From contig CAIWDB010000206.1 in NCBI GenBank assembly GCA_903911305.1, positions 1 to 37,445 of the forward strand: 37,445 nucleotides of DNA. Reading direction: 5' to 3'. The stretch comes from an uncultured Methylococcaceae bacterium (GTDB lineage: Bacteria > Pseudomonadota > Gammaproteobacteria > Methylococcales > Methylococcaceae). Positions 17,395 to 25,608 of the stretch are shown piece after piece (the first letter of the stretch is position 1; the number at the start of each line of letters is the position of its first letter). The position numbers and the translations under genes are program-made. A model generated the notes under the pieces. The model was not told the DNA's origin, did no database searches, and saw only the letters and a list, made by a program, of their open reading frames with translations.

Positions 17395-17835
17395 TCAGAA
17401 CTTATGGTGATGTTGGCGCGTAGCATGTTCATCCGTCAGTTTCTGTTCTTGTTTGTTCTCCATGTACAGTTTCCTCTGTGCGGCTTGCTCGTCCAATACT
17501 TTGTAAGACAACCGTTTTCGCTCGATGACTTGCCAAGCTTCGCGTTCCACCATAACACGCTCGTGCGCTCTGCGCACAATTTCTTTTTGGCTCAGAATAG
17601 CGCGTTCTATATTTTCTAGGAATACCTGAAAATTTTGATATTTCCAAATCGACAAGCCGTTCGCCATGCTCTTCTGATAGTCCGCCGCGTAATTTTCCCG
17701 GTAATGTTCAAGCAATGCAAGTTTTTGGGCCGCTTCCTCCCTCGACTGGGTAGCCACGCCCAACCGGGTAGTGGCGTTGTCTGCCTCACGGGTTGCCAGT
17801 TCGATCAATATGGCGAGAGAAGATTGATTGGACAT
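17395..17835 (-). CDS. fliJ: Flagellar export chaperone-escort protein FliJ
   Basis: A coiled-coil protein of 146 residues, the standard FliJ size, which binds the FliI hexamer and recycles export chaperones. Nearly the whole protein is predicted helix with heptads (for example ENIERAILSQKEIVRRAHERVMVEREAWQ), and it contains the FliJ-like ATRLGVATQSREEAAQKLALLEHYRENY block. Primary sequence conservation is low in the family, and the position between fliI and fliK makes the call secure. Unlike its neighbours it is not close to the gene before it: 175 bp with a REP doublet lie between fliI and fliJ. Confidence 0.92.
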   Translation of the reverse strand: MSNQSSLAILIELATREADNATTRLGVATQSREEAAQKLALLEHYRENYAADYQKSMANGLSIWKYQNFQVFLENIERAILSQKEIVRRAHERVMVEREAWQVIERKRLSYKVLDEQAAQRKLYMENKQEQKLTDEHATRQHHHKF

Positions 17836-17888
17836 ACAGCGTTTTCTATATTTATTTGTTACTTACCTTTATACGCCCATGTCGGCAA

Positions 17889-17942
17889 AGGGTTGCCGAC
17901 CTACTGCGTATCAAGGACTGTAGGGCGGCAACCCTTTGCCGC
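17889..17942. repeat. REP-type palindrome doublet between fliI and fliJ
   Basis: GTCGGCAA-AGGG-TTGCCGAC type hairpin (from 17880s) and GGCGGCAA-CCCT-TTGCCGCC are each palindromic, and are also near reverse complements of each other in head-to-head order. Each is led by GTAGG when read outward, like the GTAG tetranucleotide of REP sequences moved by RAYT (TnpA-REP) proteins. It could stabilise the upstream fliF-fliI part of the mRNA. Confidence 0.7.
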
Positions 17943-17963
17943 CAACTATTCAAAAACTTGAAC

Positions 17964-17995
17964 AAAGTAATCAATTGACATTAAAAACGCTGTAA
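17964..17995 (+). repeat. 32-bp repeat flanking the REP doublet (copy 1)
   Basis: Begins AAAGTAATCAATTGACATT and ends AACGCTGTAA. The same 32 bases occur on the minus strand at 37339-37308 with two substitutions. In both places it follows a REP doublet in the same relative orientation, so it is part of a larger composite repeat. It ends 16 bp from the fliI stop. Confidence 0.75.
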
Positions 17996-18010
17996 GGGTT
18001 GATTCGACGG

Positions 18011-19420
18011 TCAAGCAAACAAAACTGAAAGTTGTTCCAGACTATGACTTATATTAGCCCTTTCTAGTATAGCCTGTTGCAAAAATTTTTCGACTTGGAT
18101 CCGCAAGTTGATGGCTTCGTCCAGCACCGGGTCGCTTCCCGGAGAATAAGCGCCCACCCGGATCAAGTCACGGCTTTTTTCGTAACGCGAATAAAGCTGC
18201 TTGAGGTGGCGCGCCCATGCCAGATGTTCGGGCGATGCGATAGTGTGCATGACCCGGCTGATTGATTGCTCAATGTCAATCGCCGGGTAATGGCCACTCT
18301 CGGCTAAGGTCCGGCTCAATACGACATGCCCGTCCAAAATCGCGCGCGCCGAATCGGCGATGGGGTCTTGCATATCGTCCCCCTCGCTCAACACCGAATA
18401 AAAGGCAGTGATCGAACCCATGCCGTCGGTTCCGTTTCCGGCACGCTCCACCAAGGCAGGCAACTTGGCAAACACAGATGGCGGATAGCCTTTGGTGGCG
18501 GGCGGCTCGCCCAAGGAAAGCGCCACTTCGCGCTGGGCCATGGCATAGCGTGTCAGCGAATCCATGATAAGCAACACGTTACATCCCTCGTCACGAAAAT
18601 ACTCGGCAATGGCCGTGGCATAACTGGCCCCCTGAATGCGCAACAACGGCGGGGTGTCGGCCGGCGCGGCCACCACCACCGATCGCGCCAACCCTTCGGC
18701 CCCCAGATTTTGTTCGATAAATTCCTTTACTTCACGTCCGCGCTCGCCAATCAAACCGACGACAATCACATCCGCACTGGTGTAACGCGCCATCATCCCC
18801 AACAATACGCTTTTGCCCACGCCGGACCCGGCAAAAAGCCCCATGCGCTGGCCTCGCCCTATGGTCAATAATGCATTGATCGCACGGATGCCAACGTCAA
18901 TGGGTTCGGTGATTGGCGACCTCGCCAGCGGATTAATGACACGCCCGACCAGTTGCGCCATCTGCGTGGTATGCACTGGCCCGAAACCATCCAAGGGTTT
19001 CCCCGCCCCATCCAATACCCGACCGAGCAACTCAGGGCCTACCGGCAAACGCCGCGCATGCGGATCGAAAATGTTAGCGCCTTCACTCAATTCGCGGGTT
19101 AAGATCGGGGCGGACAAAAATTCAGGGATGTAAACCAATGCGCCCGGCTCAACCCCCTCGATACTGCTCTGCGGTATCAAAAACAGTACGTTCCTCTCAA
19201 AGCCTACGACCTCGGCATCCAAGGTATTGCCATTGGGGATAGAAATCGAGCAAGCCGCGCCAACCGGCAGTTGCAAGCCTACCGCTTCCATGACCATGCC
19301 TGTCACCCGCGTAATTCGGCCCGAACAGCGCAAGGGCTGGCAGCGTCCAAGGCGCATCCTCGCCGCACGCAAGCATGAACACCAATGGTCGGCTGGATTG
19401 TCCATCATGGTGCCAGCCAT
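18011..19420 (-). CDS. fliI: Flagellar export ATPase FliI
   Basis: A hexameric ATPase that powers or assists unfolding and export of flagellar proteins. The Walker A site is GSGVGKS at about residues 198-204, Walker B is in [19 protein letters not shown], and the family signature [20 protein letters not shown] is intact. I start at the ATG at 19420 (469 residues, normal for FliI) because AAGGAG lies five bases upstream, inside the end of fliH. The frame stays open to 19549, but that extension is unlike FliI. A second ATG at 19408 overlaps the fliH stop. Confidence 0.96.
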   Translation of the reverse strand: MAGTMMDNPADHWCSCLRAARMRLGRCQPLRCSGRITRVTGMVMEAVGLQLPVGAACSISIPNGNTLDAEVVGFERNVLFLIPQSSIEGVEPGALVYIPEFLSAPILTRELSEGANIFDPHARRLPVGPELLGRVLDGAGKPLDGFGPVHTTQMAQLVGRVINPLARSPITEPIDVGIRAINALLTIGRGQRMGLFAGSGVGKSVLLGMMARYTSADVIVVGLIGERGREVKEFIEQNLGAEGLARSVVVAAPADTPPLLRIQGASYATAIAEYFRDEGCNVLLIMDSLTRYAMAQREVALSLGEPPATKGYPPSVFAKLPALVERAGNGTDGMGSITAFYSVLSEGDDMQDPIADSARAILDGHVVLSRTLAESGHYPAIDIEQSISRVMHTIASPEHLAWARHLKQLYSRYEKSRDLIRVGAYSPGSDPVLDEAINLRIQVEKFLQQAILERANISHSLEQLSVLFA

Positions 19421-20088
19421 TCGGACTCCTTGCCCAAAGCCAACCCAATGCGTTGCCAGCGCGTCGGCAGCGAAGCATCGATTTGCGTGGTCGATGTCTC
19501 CACCAAGCACCCGCCCGGTTCGAGTTGGGCATTGGCGACAATTTGCCAATTCAAATCAGCCAGCGATTCGGAGAATTCTTTTTTTATCCATTCGGCATCC
19601 GTAGGATTGAGGTGTAAGCGGGCAGATGATTCTTCGCCATAAGATTCGCGGATGATTTCACTGACTAGCACGGACATTAAATCCCGACGCACCGGAAGCG
19701 CTGTCTTGAGCATGGCTTTGGCGACATCCATGGCGAGTTCCAAGACCTCTTGGGAGATTTGTTCACTGGCTTGGTGAAGTTGCCTACTAAAGTCGTTGGC
19801 GATTTCCACCAAACGCGCCGAGGCTTCCTCCCCTTCCTTGCGACCCATTCCCATGCCTTGCCGATACCCCTCTTCGTGCCCCTTCGCCAAGCCCTCCTCA
19901 TAACCCTTCGCCAAACCCTCCCCATACCCCTTCGCCATGCCACTCTCATACCCTTTTTCCAAACCTTCCGAGTATGCCCGTCGCTGTGTTTCGTTGATCC
20001 TTCTTTCGACTTTTTCGCCAAACTCGGCAGAGGAGTCTTCTTTGGGAGGCGCCAAGCTTTGCAATTCCCAGCGAACATAGTTAGACAT
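19405..20088 (-). CDS. fliH: Flagellar export stator protein FliH
   Basis: Binds and regulates FliI and links it to FliN at the C-ring. Residues about 40-85 form the GxxxG/AxxxG repeat helix typical of FliH ([21 protein letters not shown] and onward). The C-terminal domain ([50 protein letters not shown]) resembles the V-type ATPase E-subunit fold. It has 227 residues. It overlaps fliG by 8 bp and the fliI start by about 16 bp. Confidence 0.95.
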   Translation of the reverse strand: MSNYVRWELQSLAPPKEDSSAEFGEKVERRINETQRRAYSEGLEKGYESGMAKGYGEGLAKGYEEGLAKGHEEGYRQGMGMGRKEGEEASARLVEIANDFSRQLHQASEQISQEVLELAMDVAKAMLKTALPVRRDLMSVLVSEIIRESYGEESSARLHLNPTDAEWIKKEFSESLADLNWQIVANAQLEPGGCLVETSTTQIDASLPTRWQRIGLALGKESEWLAP

Positions 20089-21073
20089 AAGTTTCTTCGG
20101 CGCCGCGGGTTATGGTTATTCTCCCTTCATCGGCAAGCATTCTGGTCAACTTCAAAATTTCACGCTGCTTTTCCTCGACATCCGCCAAACGCACCGGCCC
20201 TAATGACTCCAGATCGTCCCGCATGCCCTGCGCGGCACGTTGCGACATGTTTTTAAAGAATTTGGTACGCAACTCGTCGGTGGCCCCCTTCATCGCCACC
20301 ACCAAAACCTCTGGCGATACTTCGCGGATGATGGTTTGCAGGTTGCGGTCATCAATATTCAATAGATTTTCAAACACGAACATCTGATCAATCACGGTTT
20401 GCGCCATATTCTCACTGAACGCTTTTAAGTGGGCAATGACTGAATTTTCCATTTCTCCAGGCGCAAAGTTTAAGATTTCCGCCACGGCTTTTGTCCCCCC
20501 TTTTTGGCTTTTTGAGACGCCACCGCCCGAAGTCAGCAACTTGGTCATCACATCGTTCAATTCGCGCAGGGCGACAGGCTGTATCGATTCAAGCGTTGCG
20601 ATGCGTAAAATGACATCATTGCGCAAGCGGTCAGAAAGATGAGCCAGTATTTCGCTGGCATGCGAACGTTCCAGATGAACAAGGATGGTCGCTATGATTT
20701 GGGGGTGTTCCTGCGAGGCCAGTTCGGCAACGCTGACCGCATCCATCCATTTGAGGCTCTCAATTCCGCTAATATCGTTGCTACGGCCCAATATTCGGCT
20801 TAACACGGACGATGCCTTGTCGTCGCCGAGCGCCTGGGTCAGAACTGTGCGAATGAAATCATCCGAGTCTACGGGCATCGTGACCAAGCCCTGAACTTGG
20901 TCGTGAAGCTCGTGAACGACACTTTCCATCTGTTCATGCAGCACTGACTTAAGCCCGGCCATCGCCTCACCCAATCGCTGAACCTCTTTTGGCGACAGGA
21001 ATTTGATGACTTTGGCGGCATCCTCCTGTCCCAGCATGAGCATCAGGATCGCACTTTTTTGAGCGCCATCCAT
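20081..21073 (-). CDS. fliG: Flagellar motor switch protein FliG
   Basis: The C-ring subunit that joins the FliF ring to FliM and receives torque from MotA. The three helical domains are recognisable: an N-terminal part that starts directly at KSAILMLMLGQEDAAKVIKF, the middle EHPQIIATILVHL motif, and the C-terminal charged torque helix region (LQTIIREVSPEVLVVAMKGATDELRTKFFKNMSQRAA). It has 330 residues. It begins 4 bp after fliF ends. Confidence 0.97.
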   Translation of the reverse strand: MDGAQKSAILMLMLGQEDAAKVIKFLSPKEVQRLGEAMAGLKSVLHEQMESVVHELHDQVQGLVTMPVDSDDFIRTVLTQALGDDKASSVLSRILGRSNDISGIESLKWMDAVSVAELASQEHPQIIATILVHLERSHASEILAHLSDRLRNDVILRIATLESIQPVALRELNDVMTKLLTSGGGVSKSQKGGTKAVAEILNFAPGEMENSVIAHLKAFSENMAQTVIDQMFVFENLLNIDDRNLQTIIREVSPEVLVVAMKGATDELRTKFFKNMSQRAAQGMRDDLESLGPVRLADVEEKQREILKLTRMLADEGRITITRGAEETYV

Positions 21074-21077
21074 TCAG

Positions 21078-22739
21078 TTATTCGTCTTTCTTTTGAACGC
21101 CAAGCCATGATTGAATCACCGTTGCGATCAGCTTGGGATCTTGACTGGCCAATTTTTTCACCGTCATCACCTTTGCTTGGTATTCCTTGCGAGCTTCTTC
21201 TTGAGCATTGAGTGGTTTGGTGGCTGCATGCCCATCCTCGGATTTACCCCCAATTAGCTCCGCCATCTCTCCAGTGGGCGAAATGGCGGGAGGGGGGGGT
21301 GGGATCAATTTATCCAACACTGGCTTCACAATGCGGAAATATATAAACGCAAGTATAAGCATTATGATGGCATAGCGCCCCATGTCTTTAATTAATTGGA
21401 TGTTGTCAGATTGACTCCAAAACGGAGGCTCCGGTATCACTTCGCGGGGCGGTGACAGGAAGGGGCTGTTCACAATGCTCACTGAGTCGCCCCGGTCTTT
21501 ATTGTACCCCATGGACTCTTTCACCAATTCAGAAATTTGGCTTAATTCTTGTTCGCTTAGCGGCTCTGGCTCTCCATCTTGCTTATTGGCAGGTTTACGG
21601 TAATTGACGACGACGGCCACCGTTAAGCGCCTAATCGAACCCATGGGTTGCTGAGTATAGCGAATGGTTTTGTCCACCTCGTAGTTGACCGTCGAATCCT
21701 TGCGCGAAGAACCTTGGACGACTTGGGCGCTCGCTGCGTTATTGGCCGGCGGATTGTTAATAAGGGCGGCCGATGGGTTGGGGGGTTGGTTGGAAAGCGC
21801 ACCTGGAACTCCCGATGCGGGGGCACCGGCCGGGCCGATTGATTCTGAACTCTGCTGGCTCCGAATGGTGGATGCCTCCGGTGGCTTATTGGGTTTATAG
21901 AACTCGGCCGCCTGTTCGCTTTGGCTAAAATCCACCTCCACCGTCGCTTCTGCGCGGACATTGCCGACACCCAGAATGGGGGTCAGAATCGACTCAATCC
22001 GCTTGATGGTATCTTGCTGAAAGGACTGGATATATTTGATCTGCATTGAGTTAGGCTCGCCGCTGCCGCGCTCATTGGACTGTTCGCTCAGCAAGTCGCC
22101 GTTCTGATCAACGATGGTCACCGCTTTGGATGCCAAATCAGGAACGCTGCTGGCAACGAGATGGGTAATGGCATCCACCTGGCTATTGTCGAGTGTGCGC
22201 CCTGGAAGCAAGTTTATCAACACCGACGCCGTGGGTTTCTGCTGTTCGCGTGCAAACACCGAAGGCTTCGGCATAGCCAAGTGTACGCGCGCCCCTTGAA
22301 TGGAGGAAATGGTTTCTATGGAACGCGCCAATTCCCCTTCCAGCGCACGCTGGAAATTGACCTGCTCCAGAAACTGTGAAGTCCCCATTTTCTGGTTGGC
22401 CATCAACTCAAACCCGACGTTCCCCCCTTTGGGCAGACCCTGGGCTGCCAGTTTTAGGCGAACATCATGAACCCGATTGGCCGGAACCAGTATAGCCCCC
22501 CCTCCTTCTGCATATCGATAGGGAATGTTCAACTTCTGTAATTCACTCACAATGGCACCGCCGTCCCGGTCGGTGAAGTTTGAGAACAGCACACGGTATT
22601 CCGGCTCTTGGCCCCACAACCAGATAACTGCGACGATTGCGGCGATACCGGCAATCCCTAGCATTAGCAACAACTGCCGTTTACTTGGGTCTTGTAAAAA
22701 CCCGAAAACTGGATTTTTCGTATCGCTTATTTCAGGCAT
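21078..22739 (-). CDS. fliF: Flagellar MS-ring protein FliF
   Basis: Forms the inner-membrane ring on which the flagellum is built. Two membrane helices are visible, near residues 21-45 (LLLMLGIAGIAAIVAVIWLWG) and 452-472 (YAIIMLILAFIYFRIVKPV). Between them are the ring-building domains (VLFSNFTDRDGGAIVSELQKLNIPY, GPKGGNVGFELM type, VHLAMPKPSVF) and a Gly/Ser/Pro-rich loop near 310-345. The C-terminal FliG-binding tail (LIATVIQSWL) is present. It has 553 residues. It is the first gene of the long operon ending at flgC. Confidence 0.97.
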   Translation of the reverse strand: MPEISDTKNPVFGFLQDPSKRQLLLMLGIAGIAAIVAVIWLWGQEPEYRVLFSNFTDRDGGAIVSELQKLNIPYRYAEGGGAILVPANRVHDVRLKLAAQGLPKGGNVGFELMANQKMGTSQFLEQVNFQRALEGELARSIETISSIQGARVHLAMPKPSVFAREQQKPTASVLINLLPGRTLDNSQVDAITHLVASSVPDLASKAVTIVDQNGDLLSEQSNERGSGEPNSMQIKYIQSFQQDTIKRIESILTPILGVGNVRAEATVEVDFSQSEQAAEFYKPNKPPEASTIRSQQSSESIGPAGAPASGVPGALSNQPPNPSAALINNPPANNAASAQVVQGSSRKDSTVNYEVDKTIRYTQQPMGSIRRLTVAVVVNYRKPANKQDGEPEPLSEQELSQISELVKESMGYNKDRGDSVSIVNSPFLSPPREVIPEPPFWSQSDNIQLIKDMGRYAIIMLILAFIYFRIVKPVLDKLIPPPPPAISPTGEMAELIGGKSEDGHAATKPLNAQEEARKEYQAKVMTVKKLASQDPKLIATVIQSWLGVQKKDE

Positions 22740-22981
22740 GGTCGATATTTAAATTCAGAATGCTCAAGACAATAAAGTTTGCCATTTGGCAAAATACTTT
22801 GGAATCAACCATTACCTGCGCAAACAGCAAATGTGAAGATTTTAATATTATATTTGAAACAGCATTGGCGTGGGACGAAGGTGGGGTAGGAAGCCCCTGC
22901 GTCGACCAGCCGGTTACGGGCAGTCCAGATAGTAGTGATCTGCGGGGGTCAACTGCAGCGACTTAGCAAGTTGAACGCCTA
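22740..22981. promoter_or_regulatory. Leader region of the fliF operon with a TTTGCCA palindrome
   Basis: 242 bp without a gene. The half next to fliF is AT-rich and contains TTTGCCA-TT-TGGCAAA (about 22779-22794), a compact palindrome suited to a dimeric regulator, 40-55 bp before the fliF ATG. I looked for sigma-54 (GG-N10-GC) and sigma-28 boxes facing fliF and found no good match. The half next to the HDOD gene is GC-richer and shows nothing recognisable. Confidence 0.4.
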
Positions 22982-24367
22982 TCAAAGTCTCAATAAATTT
23001 TCCGCCATACTAACCTTGTTCTTTGCGGAATTAAGCACATTGAGCGAATAATACACAGGATTATCCGGGCATAAATGGCAATCTTTCAGTTTTCCGAAGG
23101 CTGGTATCGAATTTATGGGGGGTAAGGATGGCATCTTGGGCGTACCAATATAAGCATGCAGTTTTGATAAAATAACTATATCGCTAACCTTAAGTTGAGG
23201 CGACGTATCGTTAAACCAGTTTTCCGCCAATAAAGGTATTTTCACAAGTTCGTCTGAAAATCCCCAGCTTTTTAGTACCTCAACTCCGATTTTTGGGCCT
23301 ATATATGGAAGGACTAGCGAGATTTCATCTGCCGAAATATACTCTTTTTCAATGTTAACTAGACTGGTAAAGAAAGGTATGTTTCCAATTTCACTGACGA
23401 GTCCGGCTAATTGCGCCTCCTCTGGATTTATCCCCCCATTTTCCGAGGCTAGAACCCAGCATAAGCAGGATAGATAGATACTTTTCGTCCATTCTTCTTT
23501 CAAAAGTTCGTTAATTTGAGAATTATCGCAGTAAAAAACATGTCTCAAACTTTCAATGAACACAAAGTTTCTCGTCGCAGTCAAACCAATGTGCAAAATT
23601 GCGTCCTTACAATTAGTGAACGATGTCCAAGGATTATATAAGACACTGTTTGAAATTTGAACTAATTTTCCTGCTATTGCTGGATCCATTTGAATTATTT
23701 CGGCTACCTCATTAATCCCAACATCCTTTGATTGCAGAGCTTGCCGTAATTGAAATATTATTGATGGTAAAGTTGGTATCGGCAACTCTCCATTCGAATA
23801 CACTTGACAAAACGCTTTGAATAATTTGCTTTCTCGCACCTCTGTTGGAATATGTGGATCGGCAGGGTCAAATGGATTTATATCATATGAATAATAGTTT
23901 AACATGACATCAGGTGACACTCGCAATACTTGAATATCTGTCATCGCATAGGCGGAAACACTGTAATGATTACCAGAACAAAGAGGAAACCAAACATCGG
24001 CTTTAACTGAATTTATTTCACAAATCTTTTCATCATATATGTATAACGATATAGTTCCTTCTAACAAATAATACAGGCTATTAATTGGCTCCCCTTGCTT
24101 AAAAACAACCGATCCTTGACCCATACTTAAGGTAGTTTTATCCTGAATAAAACCTAGACGTTCTTCTCTGTCAAGAATATTTAATGGAACCAAATAATCT
24201 ATTATATCAGGACTAACTTCAATCGGCTGATGCGATGAAGGATATATTTCATCACCTTTATTGACACCTTTTTCCTCTGGCTTTTTGATTTTTCCTGCCA
24301 ATGCCGGATCGTTTTGGTGTGTTGCTGTATTTGAAGAATTAATAAAACCAAATAATTGCTTAAACAT
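22982..24367 (-). CDS. Cyclic-nucleotide-binding-like and HDOD domain protein
   Basis: A putative signalling protein. About residues 75-155 form a cNMP-binding-like beta-roll (GQGSVVFKQGEPINSLYYLLEG), and about 190-390 an HDOD domain (LPTLPSIIFQLRQAL, INEVAEIIQMDPAIAGKLVQISNS, and a degenerate LAGLVSEIGNIPFF in place of the usual HD). HDOD proteins lack the phosphohydrolase residues of true HD domains and often act in motility or c-di-GMP control. The ATG at 24367 (461 residues) has GAGG 5-8 bases upstream; the frame is open to 24469. It lies upstream of fliF on the same strand. The gene is AT-rich compared with the flagellar cluster, which may indicate separate acquisition. Confidence 0.82.
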   Translation of the reverse strand: MFKQLFGFINSSNTATHQNDPALAGKIKKPEEKGVNKGDEIYPSSHQPIEVSPDIIDYLVPLNILDREERLGFIQDKTTLSMGQGSVVFKQGEPINSLYYLLEGTISLYIYDEKICEINSVKADVWFPLCSGNHYSVSAYAMTDIQVLRVSPDVMLNYYSYDINPFDPADPHIPTEVRESKLFKAFCQVYSNGELPIPTLPSIIFQLRQALQSKDVGINEVAEIIQMDPAIAGKLVQISNSVLYNPWTSFTNCKDAILHIGLTATRNFVFIESLRHVFYCDNSQINELLKEEWTKSIYLSCLCWVLASENGGINPEEAQLAGLVSEIGNIPFFTSLVNIEKEYISADEISLVLPYIGPKIGVEVLKSWGFSDELVKIPLLAENWFNDTSPQLKVSDIVILSKLHAYIGTPKMPSLPPINSIPAFGKLKDCHLCPDNPVYYSLNVLNSAKNKVSMAENLLRL

Positions 24368-25037
24368 TTTAACCTCATTAAAATTGGAATAGCTATTTTC
24401 CCCGACCGTCACCCATTTGATCAAGCACTGGTTACCTTGGAACACTACGGTCAAATTATCCGTGCGCACAGACTACAATTTCACAATTTAAACTCTCTTC
24501 TGGAACTTGATGGTTGTGCGCCGTTGTGCCTAGGATACATTTTAAACCTTCTTTGCCGTGAATGATTCTACGCTGATTCAATTGCCTCATGCTTCACTTA
24601 CGCCTGCCATGGAATTGTGCAGGCTGCTACAAAACATCCATTGCTTCATCGGATGGCAATGCTGTCGAGATGAACTGTCTATGTTGGGCTTGTTGAAGCG
24701 TGAATAGCTTAGGGAACCTCGAAAAACCGCTGATGTTCATGCTTCGACAGGCTCAGCACGAACGGAAAAGATTGATTTTACTGAATCCGTTCGCACTGAG
24801 AGCTTGTCGAAGTGCGAGGTTTTTCGAGATACCCCTTAGTTCCAGCTATTTTATGATGGTTTATAAGTGTGCCGTTAGCAAATTAAAGCTTCGCCGACAA
24901 ACACTTCCGTCAGGGATTAAAATGCATGCAGAGCGGGTTTGGGAGAGTCAATGCCATCGAATAAAGCCGTTCATGCCCACCCCATCGTTGCATTGACAGT
25001 TTAATTTGCACGCAGTTGCATGGTTATAATGTTGCGC
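24368..25037. other. 670-bp gap without a gene
   Basis: No open frame here looks like a protein. The leader of the HDOD gene occupies the left end and a palindromic repeat occupies 24711-24835. The rest, to the end of the small unknown gene at 25038, shows no RNA gene or terminator I can recognise. Confidence 0.6.
24711..24835. repeat. Palindromic MITE-like element
   Basis: Outer arms CTCGAAAAACC (24718-24728) and GGTTTTTCGAG (24818-24828) are exact reverse complements, and imperfect pairing extends to 24711 and 24835. Inner arms at 24743-24765 (TTCGACAGGCTCAGCACG...) and 24787-24811 also pair with a few mismatches. The whole 125-bp unit can fold as one long cruciform and carries no gene. 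This is the shape of a small non-autonomous mobile repeat. Confidence 0.7.
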
Positions 25038-25322
25038 TTAAATAGCGGGATTTCCCGTTTGTGCTTCACGCACTAAATCATTAATGCGATATAACACAGC
25101 TTGGTCAAGTGCTAGGTTTGAATCTAAAAAGAAAATACGAATATCACCTTCGTAACTGAAGGCAATCCATATCGAATAAGGCATAGCATGGCTATCAATC
25201 TTATAAGTATATGAGTGAATAAGGCTTGCATAGTTAATTGAATCCATAGAGCCGGAAAAATCCTTAATTTTAACTAAGCGGTCCTTCATTTTGTCGTAAA
25301 AACAAACTTTATATCTTTTCAT
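25038..25322 (-). CDS. Hypothetical protein of 94 residues
   Basis: I do not recognise this protein. It is rich in Tyr, Ile, Asp and Ser, contains no membrane segment or cysteine cluster, and has one Cys (KVCFYDK). A GAGG box lies just upstream of the ATG (complement of about 25328-25333), supporting a real gene. It stands alone between two non-coding stretches, on the same strand as the phosphate genes but 286 bp after them. The sequence pattern (alternating hydrophobic residues near both ends) suggests a small alpha/beta fold; that is a guess. Confidence 0.6.
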   Translation of the reverse strand: MKRYKVCFYDKMKDRLVKIKDFSGSMDSINYASLIHSYTYKIDSHAMPYSIWIAFSYEGDIRIFFLDSNLALDQAVLYRINDLVREAQTGNPAI

Positions 25323-25608
25323 GGTCTAGCCTCATTTTAGTATTAGCCTAAACACCGTAAAAGAATGCCATATCTTCGGAGACTCTATGTTATTAACCCT
25401 TAGTGAAAGCTTCATAGGGTAAGTTTATTTCGATCATGGCAATCGCAGCCACCTATGCTAGCAAGTGATTTTTAGGCAACCACCTTTCCAATCGTTTAAA
25501 GAGCCTATATCTTTATCGGAGATAGCTTTGAATTCTTAAGCATTCCCGGAAAATGACAGGAAAATCTTTACAGATTTCGGAGAAAAATTATTGAACGGTT
25601 TACATTGA

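Noticed and set aside
16018-17619. Plus-strand open frames opposite fliK and fliJ
   Set aside because: Products are low-complexity and lack ribosome sites; fliK and fliJ on the other strand fit known families and spacing.
17889-17942. CRISPR-like repeat at the REP doublet
   Set aside because: Only two inverted palindromes, no regular spacers and no cas genes in the window.
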